A stretch of DNA of 64,000 nt from Kappaphycus alvarezii (lineage: Eukaryota; Rhodophyta; Florideophyceae; Gigartinales; Solieriaceae): the NCBI GenBank assembly GCA_002205965.3, contig NADL03000548.1, positions 62,001 through 126,000 of the forward strand, in the 5' to 3' direction. This document shows, in pieces, positions 1 through 9,339 of the stretch; positions within the stretch are counted from its first letter, which is position 1, and each line of letters starts with the position of its first letter. The notes under the pieces were generated by a model, which saw only the letters and a program-made list of their open reading frames with translations, ran no database searches and was not told the origin of the DNA. Made by a program: the position numbers and the translations under genes.

Positions 1-272
1 GTAGGCTATAGGATCAACAAGAGTACTGCAAATGTAATTTTGCTACTTTCATTTTGCTTTCACAAAGCCGAAGTGAGTACCGGCAAACAGTATATAGTTG
101 TAGTCTAATAGCTCATCCAAGTAAAGAAGAGGTACGGACTTGCCTTTGATTTCAACACCAACCTCACCTTGCCGTTCTATCTCCTTTCTGTTTCTTTTAT
201 CTCTACACTCACTTTCCCTACTTCCCTTCATTCTTTCTCCTCATCCCTCATCATCCCCTGTTCCTTTCATCA
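1..272 (+). mobile_element. Family B LTR, 3' part (cut by window start)
   Basis: This matches, in reverse complement, the 3' end of the complete B LTR at 36434-37640, and directly the end of the B LTR copies at 45024-45295, 51167-51438 and so on. It ends in TTTCATCA immediately before a primer-binding site, which fixes the LTR edge. Only the last 272 bp lie in the window. Confidence 0.85.
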
Positions 273-289
273 GGTTATGGGCCCAGTCC
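273..289 (+). other. Primer-binding site of family B (half tRNA-iMet type)
   Basis: GGTTATGGGCCCAGTCC directly follows the CA end of the LTR. Its first 14 bases complement the anticodon arm (CTGGGCCCATAACC) of eukaryotic initiator methionine tRNA. This is the internal, cleaved-tRNA type of priming known for Drosophila copia, not the usual CCA-end type. Confidence 0.8.
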
Positions 290-445
290 ACGCTACCGCT
301 CTTTCCGCTTGATCCGTCCCTCAACCATTGACGTTGACGTTGAGGTAATTGATTCTCTGTGTTGTTGTGCTGTTGCTGTTGTCATTTGTTGCTTTGTGGT
401 GATTGTTGTTGGGTTCTTGTCTTTGTTAGGACCCATTTGGTGATT

Positions 446-695
446 GTCAAGCACTCTGTGTGTGGATCCTGAGTGTTTTTGTGGTTCTCATTGTGTGTTG
501 TTGGAAGCTTTTGTTGATACGAACAACTCTAAGGTTTCAAGCACTCTGTGTGTGGATCCTGAGTGTTTTTTGTGGTTACCATTTGTGTTGAATCAGAGCA
601 ATCGTTGTTTGTGCTCTACTACTGTTGAGAACAATTTTGTGTTGTCAAGCACTCTGTGTGAGGATCCTGAGTGCTTTGGGGTGTCATTGCTCTGG
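446..695 (+). repeat. Three direct repeats of about 40 bp in B leader
   Basis: Copies begin near 448, 538 and 646 (spacing 90 and 108 bp). Each reads CAAGCACTCTGTGTG followed by GGATCCTGAGTG and a T-rich tail. The three copies are kept in inverted form in the right arm around 36034-36262, so the triplication predates the arm duplication. Confidence 0.85.
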
Positions 696-1031
696 TCTTG
701 CTTTGTTGGTTCGGTTTTCTGTCTCTTTTGTGGTGGTTTTGGTTATTCGGCAATTGATCAGCTCGAGTCTATTGTTTGGACATATTGGCCTTGTTGTTTG
801 AGGAGGAATCTAGGCCTGGTTGTTGATACCACTTGCACTCTTGGAAAGCCTTCACGGCAACGGAAAAGAAGAAGACAGAGTGCCAGGGGTCCGCCCAAGT
901 TTGTCCGATTCTTTTGCCGAGTCGTGGTCTTGGCAATCGGTTTTGTAATCCTCTCACCGGCTGTACTCTTTTGAGAACAGTGCCTTTGTGTAACGCGAGT
1001 TGGACGGACCGTACCATACAAACCCACGCGG

Positions 1032-1087
1032 TTGATAACGCGAGTTATCAAAAGTCGTAAGACTGAACCCGATTCCCGGTGGGAATC
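1032..1087 (+). other. Two adjacent leader hairpins (candidate RNA structure)
   Basis: TTGATAAC (1032-1039) pairs perfectly with GTTATCAA (1044-1051) around a GCGA loop, which is a GNRA tetraloop. Then GATTCCC (1071-1077) pairs with GGGAATC (1081-1087) around GGT. Both are preserved in the inverted copy near 35644-35701. Their place in the leader of a retroelement fits a dimerisation or packaging signal, but that role is inferred. Confidence 0.5.
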
Positions 1088-1671
1088 ACGGTGTATCAGC
1101 CGAGTCGGTCCGTTGCAGTGGCCCTTTTGCGCGCCGGCGGGACAGAGACGCTCCTCGCTTGAACGACCGATACGTACGCGAAACACCATAGCCCGTGGTT
1201 GGAGAGGGAACGACTGTCTTCTAATTCCTTACTCTGGTAGCATACCGGGTACTAGTGTTCTGCACTTGTACTTTGGTACCTGCTGGCTATACTTCTGTTG
1301 AGGTGTAGATACGTGCTGTGCACGGAAGGACGAGGCTCATTGAGGACCTTGAGTGCTTTCACACGAGTACGACGGAAGTCAAGCAACACAGTCCGGAAGG
1401 AAACGCACCTGAGTTAGTACGGAAAGACTGTGATTGTGGTAAGACGCCCTTTGCTGCGGGGACCTTTCGGGGTAGTGGCTGAAAATTCCTGGCCGTCTAC
1501 AGGTTAAGTCGCTGTGCTTACTCGTGGCACAAGGATTGCGCTCAAAGTTGAAAGACCAGCACTGGCCGATATACAGGGGTAGCGCCCTAACGCACAAATA
1601 AAGAGGTGGTAAAGGGTAAGGAGGAGGAAAACTAAAGAGGTAAATAGTTGAAAATTTAACACCAAGTGTCT

Positions 1672-3122
1672 TGAAGATGAGTTGCGATGGGGAAGGCTGG
1701 TGGGAGAGAGGATGAAGCTGCGGGCTTGGCTACCCAGAATTTACTCGGTACTCTAAAATTCTGACCTTAAGTACAACCTGCAAGTACTCTATAACTCACT
1801 GCGTCCATTAACAAAAACATAGAAACTGAACCATTTGGACAGATTGAAACATATTGGCCCAGTAATAACGTTCAATTGGGGCATTTTTAGAACTGCTTCC
1901 AAAGTTGTCAAATTCGTGTAAGACAGTTTGGCCCAATACACACATCAATACAGCACCTTATTTTGTAAACTCATCCGAATCGAATTCTTTTGTGCCAAAA
2001 TAACGGACTCAACCCGTCATACGTATTATGGAATCACACAACTGATTTTGGATGCAGCCGGCAAACCGTAATCATAATCAGAAACCTCATACGTGTTATA
2101 GAATCACATAGCTGATTTTGGATGCAGCGGGCAAACCTTAATCATAATCAGAAACCTCATACGTATTATGGAATCACACAACTGATTTTGGATGCAGCCG
2201 GATAACCGTAATCATAATTAGAAACCTCATACGTATTATAGAATCACATAACTGATTTTGGATGCAGCCGGCAAACCGTAATCATAATCAGAAACCTCAT
2301 ACGTATGGTAGAATCACATAACTGATTTCGGATGCAGCCGGACTAACCATAATCATAACTAGAAACCTCATACGTATTATAGAATCACAAAACTGATTTT
2401 GGATGCAGCCGGCGGATACAGCAGGCATTCTACTGTACCTGGAGAGACCGGAGCGGTGTAGCCATGATAGTATTTTCATAACCAACTCCCACTGTACGAA
2501 CTCAAGTGCAGTAAGAAGTACAGTACGAGGTACAGTAAGAAGCACAGTACGAGGTACAGTACGAAACTTGACACCAGTACAGTATGTGTACACCACTGCA
2601 CCAAAGGTTTCTACTCTTTGCTGTACCACGTGTACATCACATACACAACTGCCACCACGTACACGTGTACATACCTTACCTCGACATACCTCTTATACAG
2701 TATACTCCTCACCCACTTACAGTGCCCTACCCTATGTAAAATGACCCCATAAACACCATTCTGCCCTCTAAAATAGCTCAAAGTCAACCCTTACACCTCT
2801 ACAGCCATTACACGTGTACATCACCAGCCAATAGAATTGCAGCATTTGACCTATCAGCCAATAGGATTAAAGCAGGCAATTCTTAGCCTAGGCATTATGG
2901 GCCAAGTTCCACTTGTCAACAATTATGCAAAATTTGCATTTATCGTCGACCCCTCGAAAATGGCTTTTCGTCCCCGGCAACTTTGTTTTTCGGGTAAATT
3001 TGGCATATATTATCCTTCAGAACCACATGTGTCCACGTGTACAGATATACAGCTTCCCAACCTCCGTGCGAGACGTCTAGTCAAGGCGATGGGCGTGTGA
3101 TCGTCTCACAAAATCACCAACA
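1672..3122 (-). mobile_element. Family A LTR L1 (3' LTR of element A1)
   Basis: On the minus strand the LTR runs TGTTGGTG to ATCTTCA (1451 bp). It directly follows the polypurine tract and end of pol, which makes it the 3' LTR of A1. Inside are 5.6 copies of a 70-bp minisatellite (2021-2411), a cluster of GTACAGTA words (2505-2595), CACGTG/GTACACGT words (2620-2680) and two CCAAT boxes (2828 and 2858). The low-coordinate side abuts the B leader with no 5-bp target duplication matching the far end of the array. Confidence 0.9.
2021..2411 (-). repeat. 70-bp minisatellite inside LTR L1
   Basis: Monomers start at 2021, 2091, 2161, 2231, 2301 and 2371 (partial). Each carries the plus-strand core CTGATTTTGGATGCAGCCGG followed by TAATCATAAT and AGAAACCTCATACGTAT. 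The same block occurs in every A LTR, with 5 to 8 monomers. Contiguous units without spacers rule out a CRISPR array. Monomer number accounts for most of the length differences between the LTRs. Confidence 0.95.
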
Positions 3123-3134
3123 CCCCCCCTCGAT
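3123..3134 (-). other. Polypurine tract of element A1
   Basis: On the minus strand GATCGAGGGGGGG lies between the end of pol and the TGTTGG start of L1, the expected place for the plus-strand primer. A2 has the same site with four instead of seven G at 13065-13068, a homopolymer length difference. Confidence 0.8.
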
Positions 3135-3142
3135 CACATGCC

Positions 3143-3645
3143 CTAAGCATCGCGCAGATCGCCAAGTCCCAGAAACCTCACACATTTATTGAACGAAAGT
3201 CGTCCAAGAGGCTTCGTTAGTATATCTGCTGGCATTTCGGAAGACGGTACACGGAAGAGGGAAACGATATTGCGATGGATAGCATCTCTGACAAAGTGGT
3301 ATGAGATATCGATATGCTTGTTACGCCGGTTGACCCCCTCGTTGCCTGCAAAGGATATAGTTCCTGTATTATCACAACCGATTGTAACAGTACCATCTTC
3401 TGATTTTCCCAATGCATCTGCCAGAAGGCATCTTAGCCAGGCGGCTTCTTTGCAGGCATCACAAAGCGCGATGTACTCTGCTTCGCAGGTAGACTTTGCA
3501 ACAACCGTTTGCCTCCTCGACGACCAGCTGACGGCTCCACCACAAAGCTTGAATACATAGCCGCTGGTGGACTTTCTTGAGTTCAAGCAGCCACCCCAGT
3601 CCGCATCACTAAAGCCTTCGAGGTACTCCACTGAGAGATTTCCGT
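3143..3645 (-). CDS. Copia RNase H end of pol, element A1 (out of frame with RT)
   Basis: The frame encodes the C-terminal ribonuclease H of a copia polyprotein, which removes RNA from the RNA-DNA hybrid during reverse transcription. Counting from 3631, visible family motifs are SDADWGG (residues 8-14), the acidic E in AEYIAL (52), D in GCDNTG (87), HIDISYHFVRD (106-116) and the terminal ADILTKPL (135-142). Translation stops 20 bp before the polypurine tract, as in copia elements. It is separated from the RT frame by a frameshift near 3636-3648, where the upstream frame ends at TAA. A2 has the same sequence there, so the shift is older than the A1/A2 duplication. Confidence 0.85.
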
Positions 3646-6600
3646 TTAGGACACACCAGTTGAGAGTGTTCCTTTGATGAACCTCAAAACCCTTTTCGCG
3701 GCCTGCCAGTGGTCCTCGCGAGGCTTCTCACAGTGTTGAGACAGTTTTCCAACGGCGTAGGCTAAATCTGGACGAGAACCAACCATCAGGAACATCAGAC
3801 AGCCGATGATCTGTCGATACGGGACATCGCAGTACGGGCTTGTCGAAGACTCGGGGTGGAATCCCTGTTCCATTGGTGTAGTCACGGAATTACAACTGAA
3901 CATTCCAAAACGTTTCAGTACGGATTCGGCATACGCCTTCTGCGATATACAGACTAGCTTGGACGACCTTTTCCTACTAATTTCAAGCCCTATGCACTTT
4001 TTCGCCTCTCCCAGGTCTTTCATCTCAAACCTTTTATTTAATTCCGCTTTCATCCAGGCCACGGCGGTTATATCACTACCGGCGAGCAGCAAGTCATCCA
4101 CATAAAGGGCAATGAGCATTATGCTGTCATTCGATATGTTTGTGTACAAGCACGCGTCACTTCTCGTCGTCTTAAACCCAAGCCCATTAATCAAGAAGTC
4201 GTCAATCTTTTTGTGCCATTGACGACTCGCTTGTTTAAGGCCATAAATAGCCTTGAGGAGTTTGCAAACATGGTTTGGTTTGGAAGGGTCGACGCATCCT
4301 TCCGGTTGTTCCATGTAAATATCCTCCTCTAATTCTCCATTTAGAAACGCGGTAACCACGTCCATTTGGTGGAGCTCTAAGTCAAAATGGGCAACAATAG
4401 CTAGTAGCAATCGAATTGTCGTGAATTTGATTACCGGGGCGAAAGTCTCTGAGTAATCAACTCCTTCAATCTGCTGGAAACCTCTTGCGACTAGGCGACC
4501 CTTTCCTTGCTGAATAAGGTGGCCCTGATCATCTGGAATATCTTTAACGGTGAAAACCCAGCGCGATGAGAGGATGTTAGAGGCTTGTGAGCGCGGAACC
4601 AGCGTCCAAGTCTGGTTTTTGCGTTGGGATTTTAACTCTTTGTCAACTGCTTTCTGCCAGAAATCTGGTTGCGTCCCACTCATCGCTTCCTTGAACGAGT
4701 CTGGTACCGGAACATCCTCATTAGACGTGCTGAGTAAATTAGTTCCTAAGAGGCCCTTCCACCATTGTCTTGGTGGGCGACGTGATCGACCTGATCTGCG
4801 AAGTGGTACATTGCTAGGTCCATCTCCGTCTGCACCACTTGTATGCTCTGGTTCCAAGCTCGCATCCGGGGGCTCTGGGTTCATATTTGGATTTAGAACG
4901 GGCTCATTTTGACCTCCCAATGACTCAGAGTTGCCATTTTCACCGATATTTGCCATTAAAGTATCGGGGTCAGTTTCGTCAGCAACGCTCACATCCTCTG
5001 GCTCAAAATTTTCGTCATTTTGATGCGATATATTGTCGTCAACCGAACAAGGCCCTCGCCTGGACTCATCAAACTGCACATTTCGTGAAATAACTACGCG
5101 ATTCAGTTCGTCATCCCATACCTTATAGGCCTTCGTTCCGGCTGGGTATCCAAGAAACATTCCTTTCACTGCACGTTCATCAAGTTTCTGCACCTCATGG
5201 GCATGCAGTTTGTACCAGCATTGGCAGCCAAATACCCTCAAGTGAGACACATCTGGTTTATCCTTCATCCACAAGTGATGAGGCGTAATGGAACTTCCCA
5301 AGGCTCTGGTTGTTACACGATTCCGCACATACACGGCATTGTCTAGGGCTTCAGCCCAAAATGACTTTGGAACCTGCATGTGGGACAGCATAGACCGAAC
5401 CAGATCTATCAATGTACGGTTGAACCGTTCTGCGACGCCATTTTGTTCAGGCGTGTAAGCGGCGGTCGTTTGATGAACCGTTCCTTGTGAGGATAAGAAG
5501 GATTGGAACTGCGAGGAAAGATACTCCCCTCCACGATCTGAACGAAACACTTTCACTCGCTGACCGGTATGCGTAAGGGCATAATTGGCAAACTTCTTAT
5601 AGAACTCGAAAGTTTCATCTTTACTTTTCATCGGATAGACAACGCTCCAGTTGGAGTAATCATCGATGAACGTGACAAAGTATCTCGCACCACCTAATGA
5701 CTGTGTTTGGAGTGGGCCACAGACGTCCGAATGGACTAAGTCTAGCAGCTGCTTTGCCCTACCTCCTGAGCGATGTTTGGGAATTACAGCACGAGTTGCT
5801 TTTCCTACCACACAAGCATCGCATTTCACGGAATCACAGTCAGAAGATGAGCCAGTATCTTTGGTATCATTTGAAGAAGAAAGATGAAGTCCACTTACCA
5901 CGTTCTTGCGAGACATAGACAAGATTCCTTGAGTATGAACGTGAGCAAGTCTTTCGTGCCACGTCTTCAAAGAGGCTTTGTGAGCCGAATGAGTCATATC
6001 ACACGTATCAAGCACGTAGAGTTCTCCTTTACTTGTCGCGGTTGCCACAGTACAGTCATTTTTCTTTACAGTACACTTGTCACGAACAAACTGAACATCA
6101 AGTCCATTGTCGACCATCTGGCGTACTGAAATTAGAGAAAAGGCAAAACTGGGAACGTGTAGCACATTGCTGAGCTTACAAGATTTTTCAATGCCGTTCA
6201 CTGATAGCATCAAATGAATGCTCCCGACTCCAGCCACAATCGCACAAGCCTTGGTTCCCATCTCAACGCGGCTGTTCGAGACCTCACGGTAGTCTGTAAA
6301 GAGGCTTTTGTCAAACGTCATGTGCGCGGAGCACCCGGAATCTATAAGCCATGTGTTAGAGGTTATTTTAACGTTAGACTTATCCGCTTTGTTCACCAGA
6401 CAAATATACTCCACCTCATTCACTTCCGAGCCATCCTTTTCTTGAGCGATCATTGCCGTTGGCTTCTGTAATTGCCTCCGCTGAAATCGTTCGGGTGGAG
6501 AAGGTCGCTTTCCATTAACATCCTTTCCCCAGCAACGGGAGGCGGTGTGTCCGGTGTGACCACAATTAGTGCACGTCAAGGAAGACTGGCGCCTTCCTTC

Positions 6601-7248
6601 AAAAACATTGCCAATAAGGGCGGCACTTGAAGTCATCTGTCGCCTGGACGACTTCATTGAAGCTCGTTGTTCCTCTTGAAGTAGACGACTTTTGACATAC
6701 TCCACTCCAAAGGAGTTGTCTTCAGATCCAAGAGCGTCCAGAGCAACAATGAGGCTGTGAAAACGCGGTGGAAGGCCGTTAAGCACTGCCATAGCCATCT
6801 CTTTGTCATCGATAACGACCCCCATGGACTTCAAACGAGCCGCCAGGTGTCTCACACGTCCGATATACGGAAGCACCTTCTCATTTTCTAGCATACTGAC
6901 AGTGTAAAACTCTCTACGAGCAGCCAACTTGTTCAGCAGCGTATGTCGCTCAAACACCTCTAGAATAGCATCCCACATACCCTTGGCAGTAACAGCATCT
7001 CTTACATGGTCCAAATGGTCATCAGAAAGAGACAGCCCTATGATTGCTCTGGCTTTTCGATCTCCCTGCTTCCATGTCCTGTACGTTGAAGAATTTTCAT
7101 CAGCAGGGACGGTATCATCTGTTATGTACTGTTCTACATCTCGCAGTGCCAAAAGTAGCTGTATTTTCTGCTTCCACACATAAAAATTCGTATCCGTCAG
7201 CTTCTCTATCTTCATTGACCCTCCTCCTTGATCTTCTCCGCTACTCAT
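3646..7248 (-). CDS. Ty1/copia Gag-Pol polyprotein (Gag, PR, IN, RT), element A1
   Basis: One open frame of about 1,200 codons. I choose the ATG at 7248 (MSSGEDQGGG); the frame stays open to 7350, but an initial GGG-rich Gag start fits the related B gag. Residues counted from 7350: Gag with SRLLQEEQR (221-229), CCHC knuckle CTNCGHTGHTASRC (260-273), aspartic protease WLIDSGCSAHMT (334-345), integrase zinc site H465/H470/C510/C513, DDE triad D542, D605 and E641 with 35 residues between the last two, GYxxGTKAYKVW (735-745), RT with YVDD (1083-1086). All key residues are present. Order Gag-PR-IN-RT-RH defines copia. The frame ends at a TAA before RNase H, so the copy is nearly intact but probably not autonomous. 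Confidence 0.93.
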   Translation of the reverse strand: MSSGEDQGGGSMKIEKLTDTNFYVWKQKIQLLLALRDVEQYITDDTVPADENSSTYRTWKQGDRKARAIIGLSLSDDHLDHVRDAVTAKGMWDAILEVFERHTLLNKLAARREFYTVSMLENEKVLPYIGRVRHLAARLKSMGVVIDDKEMAMAVLNGLPPRFHSLIVALDALGSEDNSFGVEYVKSRLLQEEQRASMKSSRRQMTSSAALIGNVFEGRRQSSLTCTNCGHTGHTASRCWGKDVNGKRPSPPERFQRRQLQKPTAMIAQEKDGSEVNEVEYICLVNKADKSNVKITSNTWLIDSGCSAHMTFDKSLFTDYREVSNSRVEMGTKACAIVAGVGSIHLMLSVNGIEKSCKLSNVLHVPSFAFSLISVRQMVDNGLDVQFVRDKCTVKKNDCTVATATSKGELYVLDTCDMTHSAHKASLKTWHERLAHVHTQGILSMSRKNVVSGLHLSSSNDTKDTGSSSDCDSVKCDACVVGKATRAVIPKHRSGGRAKQLLDLVHSDVCGPLQTQSLGGARYFVTFIDDYSNWSVVYPMKSKDETFEFYKKFANYALTHTGQRVKVFRSDRGGEYLSSQFQSFLSSQGTVHQTTAAYTPEQNGVAERFNRTLIDLVRSMLSHMQVPKSFWAEALDNAVYVRNRVTTRALGSSITPHHLWMKDKPDVSHLRVFGCQCWYKLHAHEVQKLDERAVKGMFLGYPAGTKAYKVWDDELNRVVISRNVQFDESRRGPCSVDDNISHQNDENFEPEDVSVADETDPDTLMANIGENGNSESLGGQNEPVLNPNMNPEPPDASLEPEHTSGADGDGPSNVPLRRSGRSRRPPRQWWKGLLGTNLLSTSNEDVPVPDSFKEAMSGTQPDFWQKAVDKELKSQRKNQTWTLVPRSQASNILSSRWVFTVKDIPDDQGHLIQQGKGRLVARGFQQIEGVDYSETFAPVIKFTTIRLLLAIVAHFDLELHQMDVVTAFLNGELEEDIYMEQPEGCVDPSKPNHVCKLLKAIYGLKQASRQWHKKIDDFLINGLGFKTTRSDACLYTNISNDSIMLIALYVDDLLLAGSDITAVAWMKAELNKRFEMKDLGEAKKCIGLEISRKRSSKLVCISQKAYAESVLKRFGMFSCNSVTTPMEQGFHPESSTSPYCDVPYRQIIGCLMFLMVGSRPDLAYAVGKLSQHCEKPREDHWQAAKRVLRFIKGTLSTGVS

Positions 7249-7411
7249 TGCAAATAGATTAGAGGTGCTTGTGTTCTGTTCGAAGATCCCAAACCGGGGA
7301 CCGATAGTCCCTTGCAATGGCAAGCCCACCTCTATAAGAACACAGCACACGAAACTCTAAGCTAAATGCAAAGGCCGAGCACTCGCTTTTAACCAAAGTA
7401 TAGGATCCCTT
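7249..7411 (-). other. Pre-gag leader of A1 with two stem-loops
   Basis: This separates the zinc-finger frame from gag. Plus-strand GGGAC (7297-7301) pairs with GTCCC (7307-7311), and CTTGC (7311-7315) pairs with GCAAG (7320-7324). The corresponding B sequence at 34995-35023 keeps both stems with changed bases. The A2 copy lies at 17175-17337. Confidence 0.55.
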
Positions 7412-7751
7412 TTACTGCTGAGACAAAACTACTTTCAAGTGATCTTTCCCGTTCTCGTGGCGTTTCAGAACTTCGTGGGAGTCGAACACTCTATCACAAA
7501 CAGTACACCTAGGGGTCTCCTTTTTGTTGGCTACTCTAGTATTATGACCCTTAGAATGTACGTGATCGTAGAATGTCTTAGCACTATTGCAGCTAATCTG
7601 GCAGGTCTTGCAGTACCTCTTGTGCCTCGGCGGAACTCGCTTCTTCGCCTTCAGCTCCCTCTTCGCGACTCGATCGGCAAGCGCTTTGGCTTTCTTGGCC
7701 GAGAGTCGTTGAATTTTTCTAATCGGCTTCTGGGAGGTAGACCTGCGGGGG
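7412..7751 (-). pseudogene. Two-finger C2H2 (JAZ/zf-met type) frame, A1 copy, 5' part cut off
   Basis: The frame is read toward gag and ends 160 bp upstream of its ATG. It has a basic stretch, then fingers with C-X2-C-X12-H-X5-H spacing, the arrangement of U1-like/JAZ zinc fingers that usually bind double-stranded RNA. At 7751 the frame is interrupted by LTR L2, and a GGGGG (7747-7751) matches the GGGGG at 9340-9344 on the other side. Three bases are missing compared with A2 near 7728-7735, leaving the frame open. No ATG precedes it in this copy. Whether it is an extra retroelement ORF or a captured host exon is not settled. Confidence 0.7.
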
Positions 7752-9339
7752 TGAAGATGAGTTGCGATGGGGAAGGCTGGTGGGAGAGAGGATGAAGCTG
7801 CGGGCTTGGCTACCCAGAATTTACTCGGTACTCTAAAATTCTGACCTTAAGTACAACCTGCAACTACTCTCTAACTCACTGCGTCCATTAACAAAAACAT
7901 AGAAACTGACCCATTTGGACAGATTGAAACATATTGGCCCAGTAATAACGTTCAATTGGGGCATTTTTAGAACTGCTTCCAAAGTTGTCAAATTCGTGTA
8001 AGACAGTTTGGCCCAATACACACATCAATACAGCACCTTATTTTGAAAACTCGTCCGAATCGAATTCTTTTGTGCCAAAATAACGGACTCAACCCGTCAT
8101 ACGTATTATGGAATCACACAACTGATTTTGGATGCAGCCGGCAAACCGTAATCATAATTAGACACCTCATAAGTATTATAGAATCAAAAAAACTGATTTT
8201 GGATGCAGCCGGCAAACCGTAATCATAATTAGAAACCTCATACGTATTATAGAATCAAAAAACTGATTTTGGATGCAGCCGGCAAACCGTAATCATAATT
8301 AGAAACCTCATACGTGTTATAGAATCACATAGCTGATTTTGAATGCAGCCGGATAACTCGTAATCATAATTAGAAACCTCATACGTATTATAGAATCACA
8401 TAACTGATTTTGGATGCAGCCGGCAAATCGTAATCATAATCAGAAACCTCATAGGTATGGTAGAATCACATAACTGATTTTGGATGCAGCCAGCAAACCG
8501 TAATCATAATCAGAAACCTTATAGGTATGGAAATCACACAACTGATTTCGGATGCAGCCGGACTAACCATAATCATAACTAGAAACCTCATACGTATTAT
8601 AGAATCACAAAACTGATTTTGGATGCAGCCGGCGGATACAGCAGGCATTCTACTGTACCTGGAGAGACCGGAGCGGTGTAGCCATGATAGTATTTCATAA
8701 CCAACTCCCACTGTACGAACTCAAGTGCAGTAAGAAGTACAGTACGAGGTACAGTAAGGAGCACAGTACGAGGTACAGTACGAAACTTGACACCAGTACA
8801 GTATGTGTACAACACTGCACCAAAGGTTTCTACTCTTGCTGTACCACGTGTACATCACATACACAACTGCCACCACGTACACGTGTACATACCTTACCTC
8901 GACATACCTCCTATACAGTATACTCCTCGCCCACTTACAGTGCCCTACCCTATGTAAAATGACCCCATAAACACCATTCTGCCCTCTAAAATAGCTCAAA
9001 GTCAACCCTTACACCTCTACAGCCATTACACGTGTACATCACCAGCCAATAGAATTGCAGCATTTGACCTATCAGCCAATAGGATTAAAGCAGGCAATTT
9101 TAGCCTAGGCATTATGGGCCAAAGTTCCACTTGTCAACAATTATGCAAATTTGCATTTATCGTCGACCCTCGAAAATGGCTTTTCGTCCCCGGCAACTTT
9201 GTTTTTCGGGTAAATTTGGCATATATTATCCTTCAGAACCACATGTGTCCACGTGTACAGATATACAGCCTCCCAACCTCCGTGCGAGACGTCTAGTCAA
9301 GGCGATGGGCGTTTGATCGTCTCACAAAAATCACCAACA
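7752..9339 (-). mobile_element. Family A LTR L2, nested in an A element (TSD CCCCC)
   Basis: A 1588-bp LTR with TGTTGG and TTCA ends. It is flanked by GGGGG at 7747-7751 and 9340-9344 (plus strand), a perfect 5-bp target duplication. It sits between the N-terminal part (9345-9600) and the zinc-finger part (7412-7746) of one ancestral frame. It has about 7.7 minisatellite monomers (8101-8635), two more than L1 and L3. Confidence 0.85.

Larger units (their letters stand above)
290..1671 (+). mobile_element. Family B 5' leader, left copy, cut by family A LTR
   Basis: This is the untranslated leader between primer site and gag of a B element, truncated at 1671 where LTR L1 begins. The inverted copy at 35058-36416 continues another 380 bp into gag. 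It holds three direct repeats (446-695), a GNRA-capped hairpin (1032-1051) and a second hairpin (1071-1087). A 143-codon frame on the opposite strand (758-1189) also survives in the other arm. It lies antisense to the leader and resembles no family I know, so I do not call it a gene. Confidence 0.75.

Noticed and set aside
758-1189. 143-codon frame antisense to B leader, also present at 35536-35949
   Set aside because: Shared with the other arm by duplication; overlaps leader hairpins; no recognised domain and several alternative frames in the same stretch.
2021-2411. CRISPR-like array
   Set aside because: Monomers are contiguous with no spacers, and the sequence is eukaryotic LTR.
2403-2744. 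Conserved plus-strand frame of 113 codons in most A LTRs (starts MQPADTAGILLYLE)
   Set aside because: It lies antisense in the LTR, overlaps the GTACAGTA cluster, has no domain, and is conserved only because the LTR copies are near-identical.
3630-3650. Programmed frameshift between RT and RNase H
   Set aside because: No slippery heptamer with pseudoknot was apparent, and copia elements do not use a shift here; inherited mutation is simpler.
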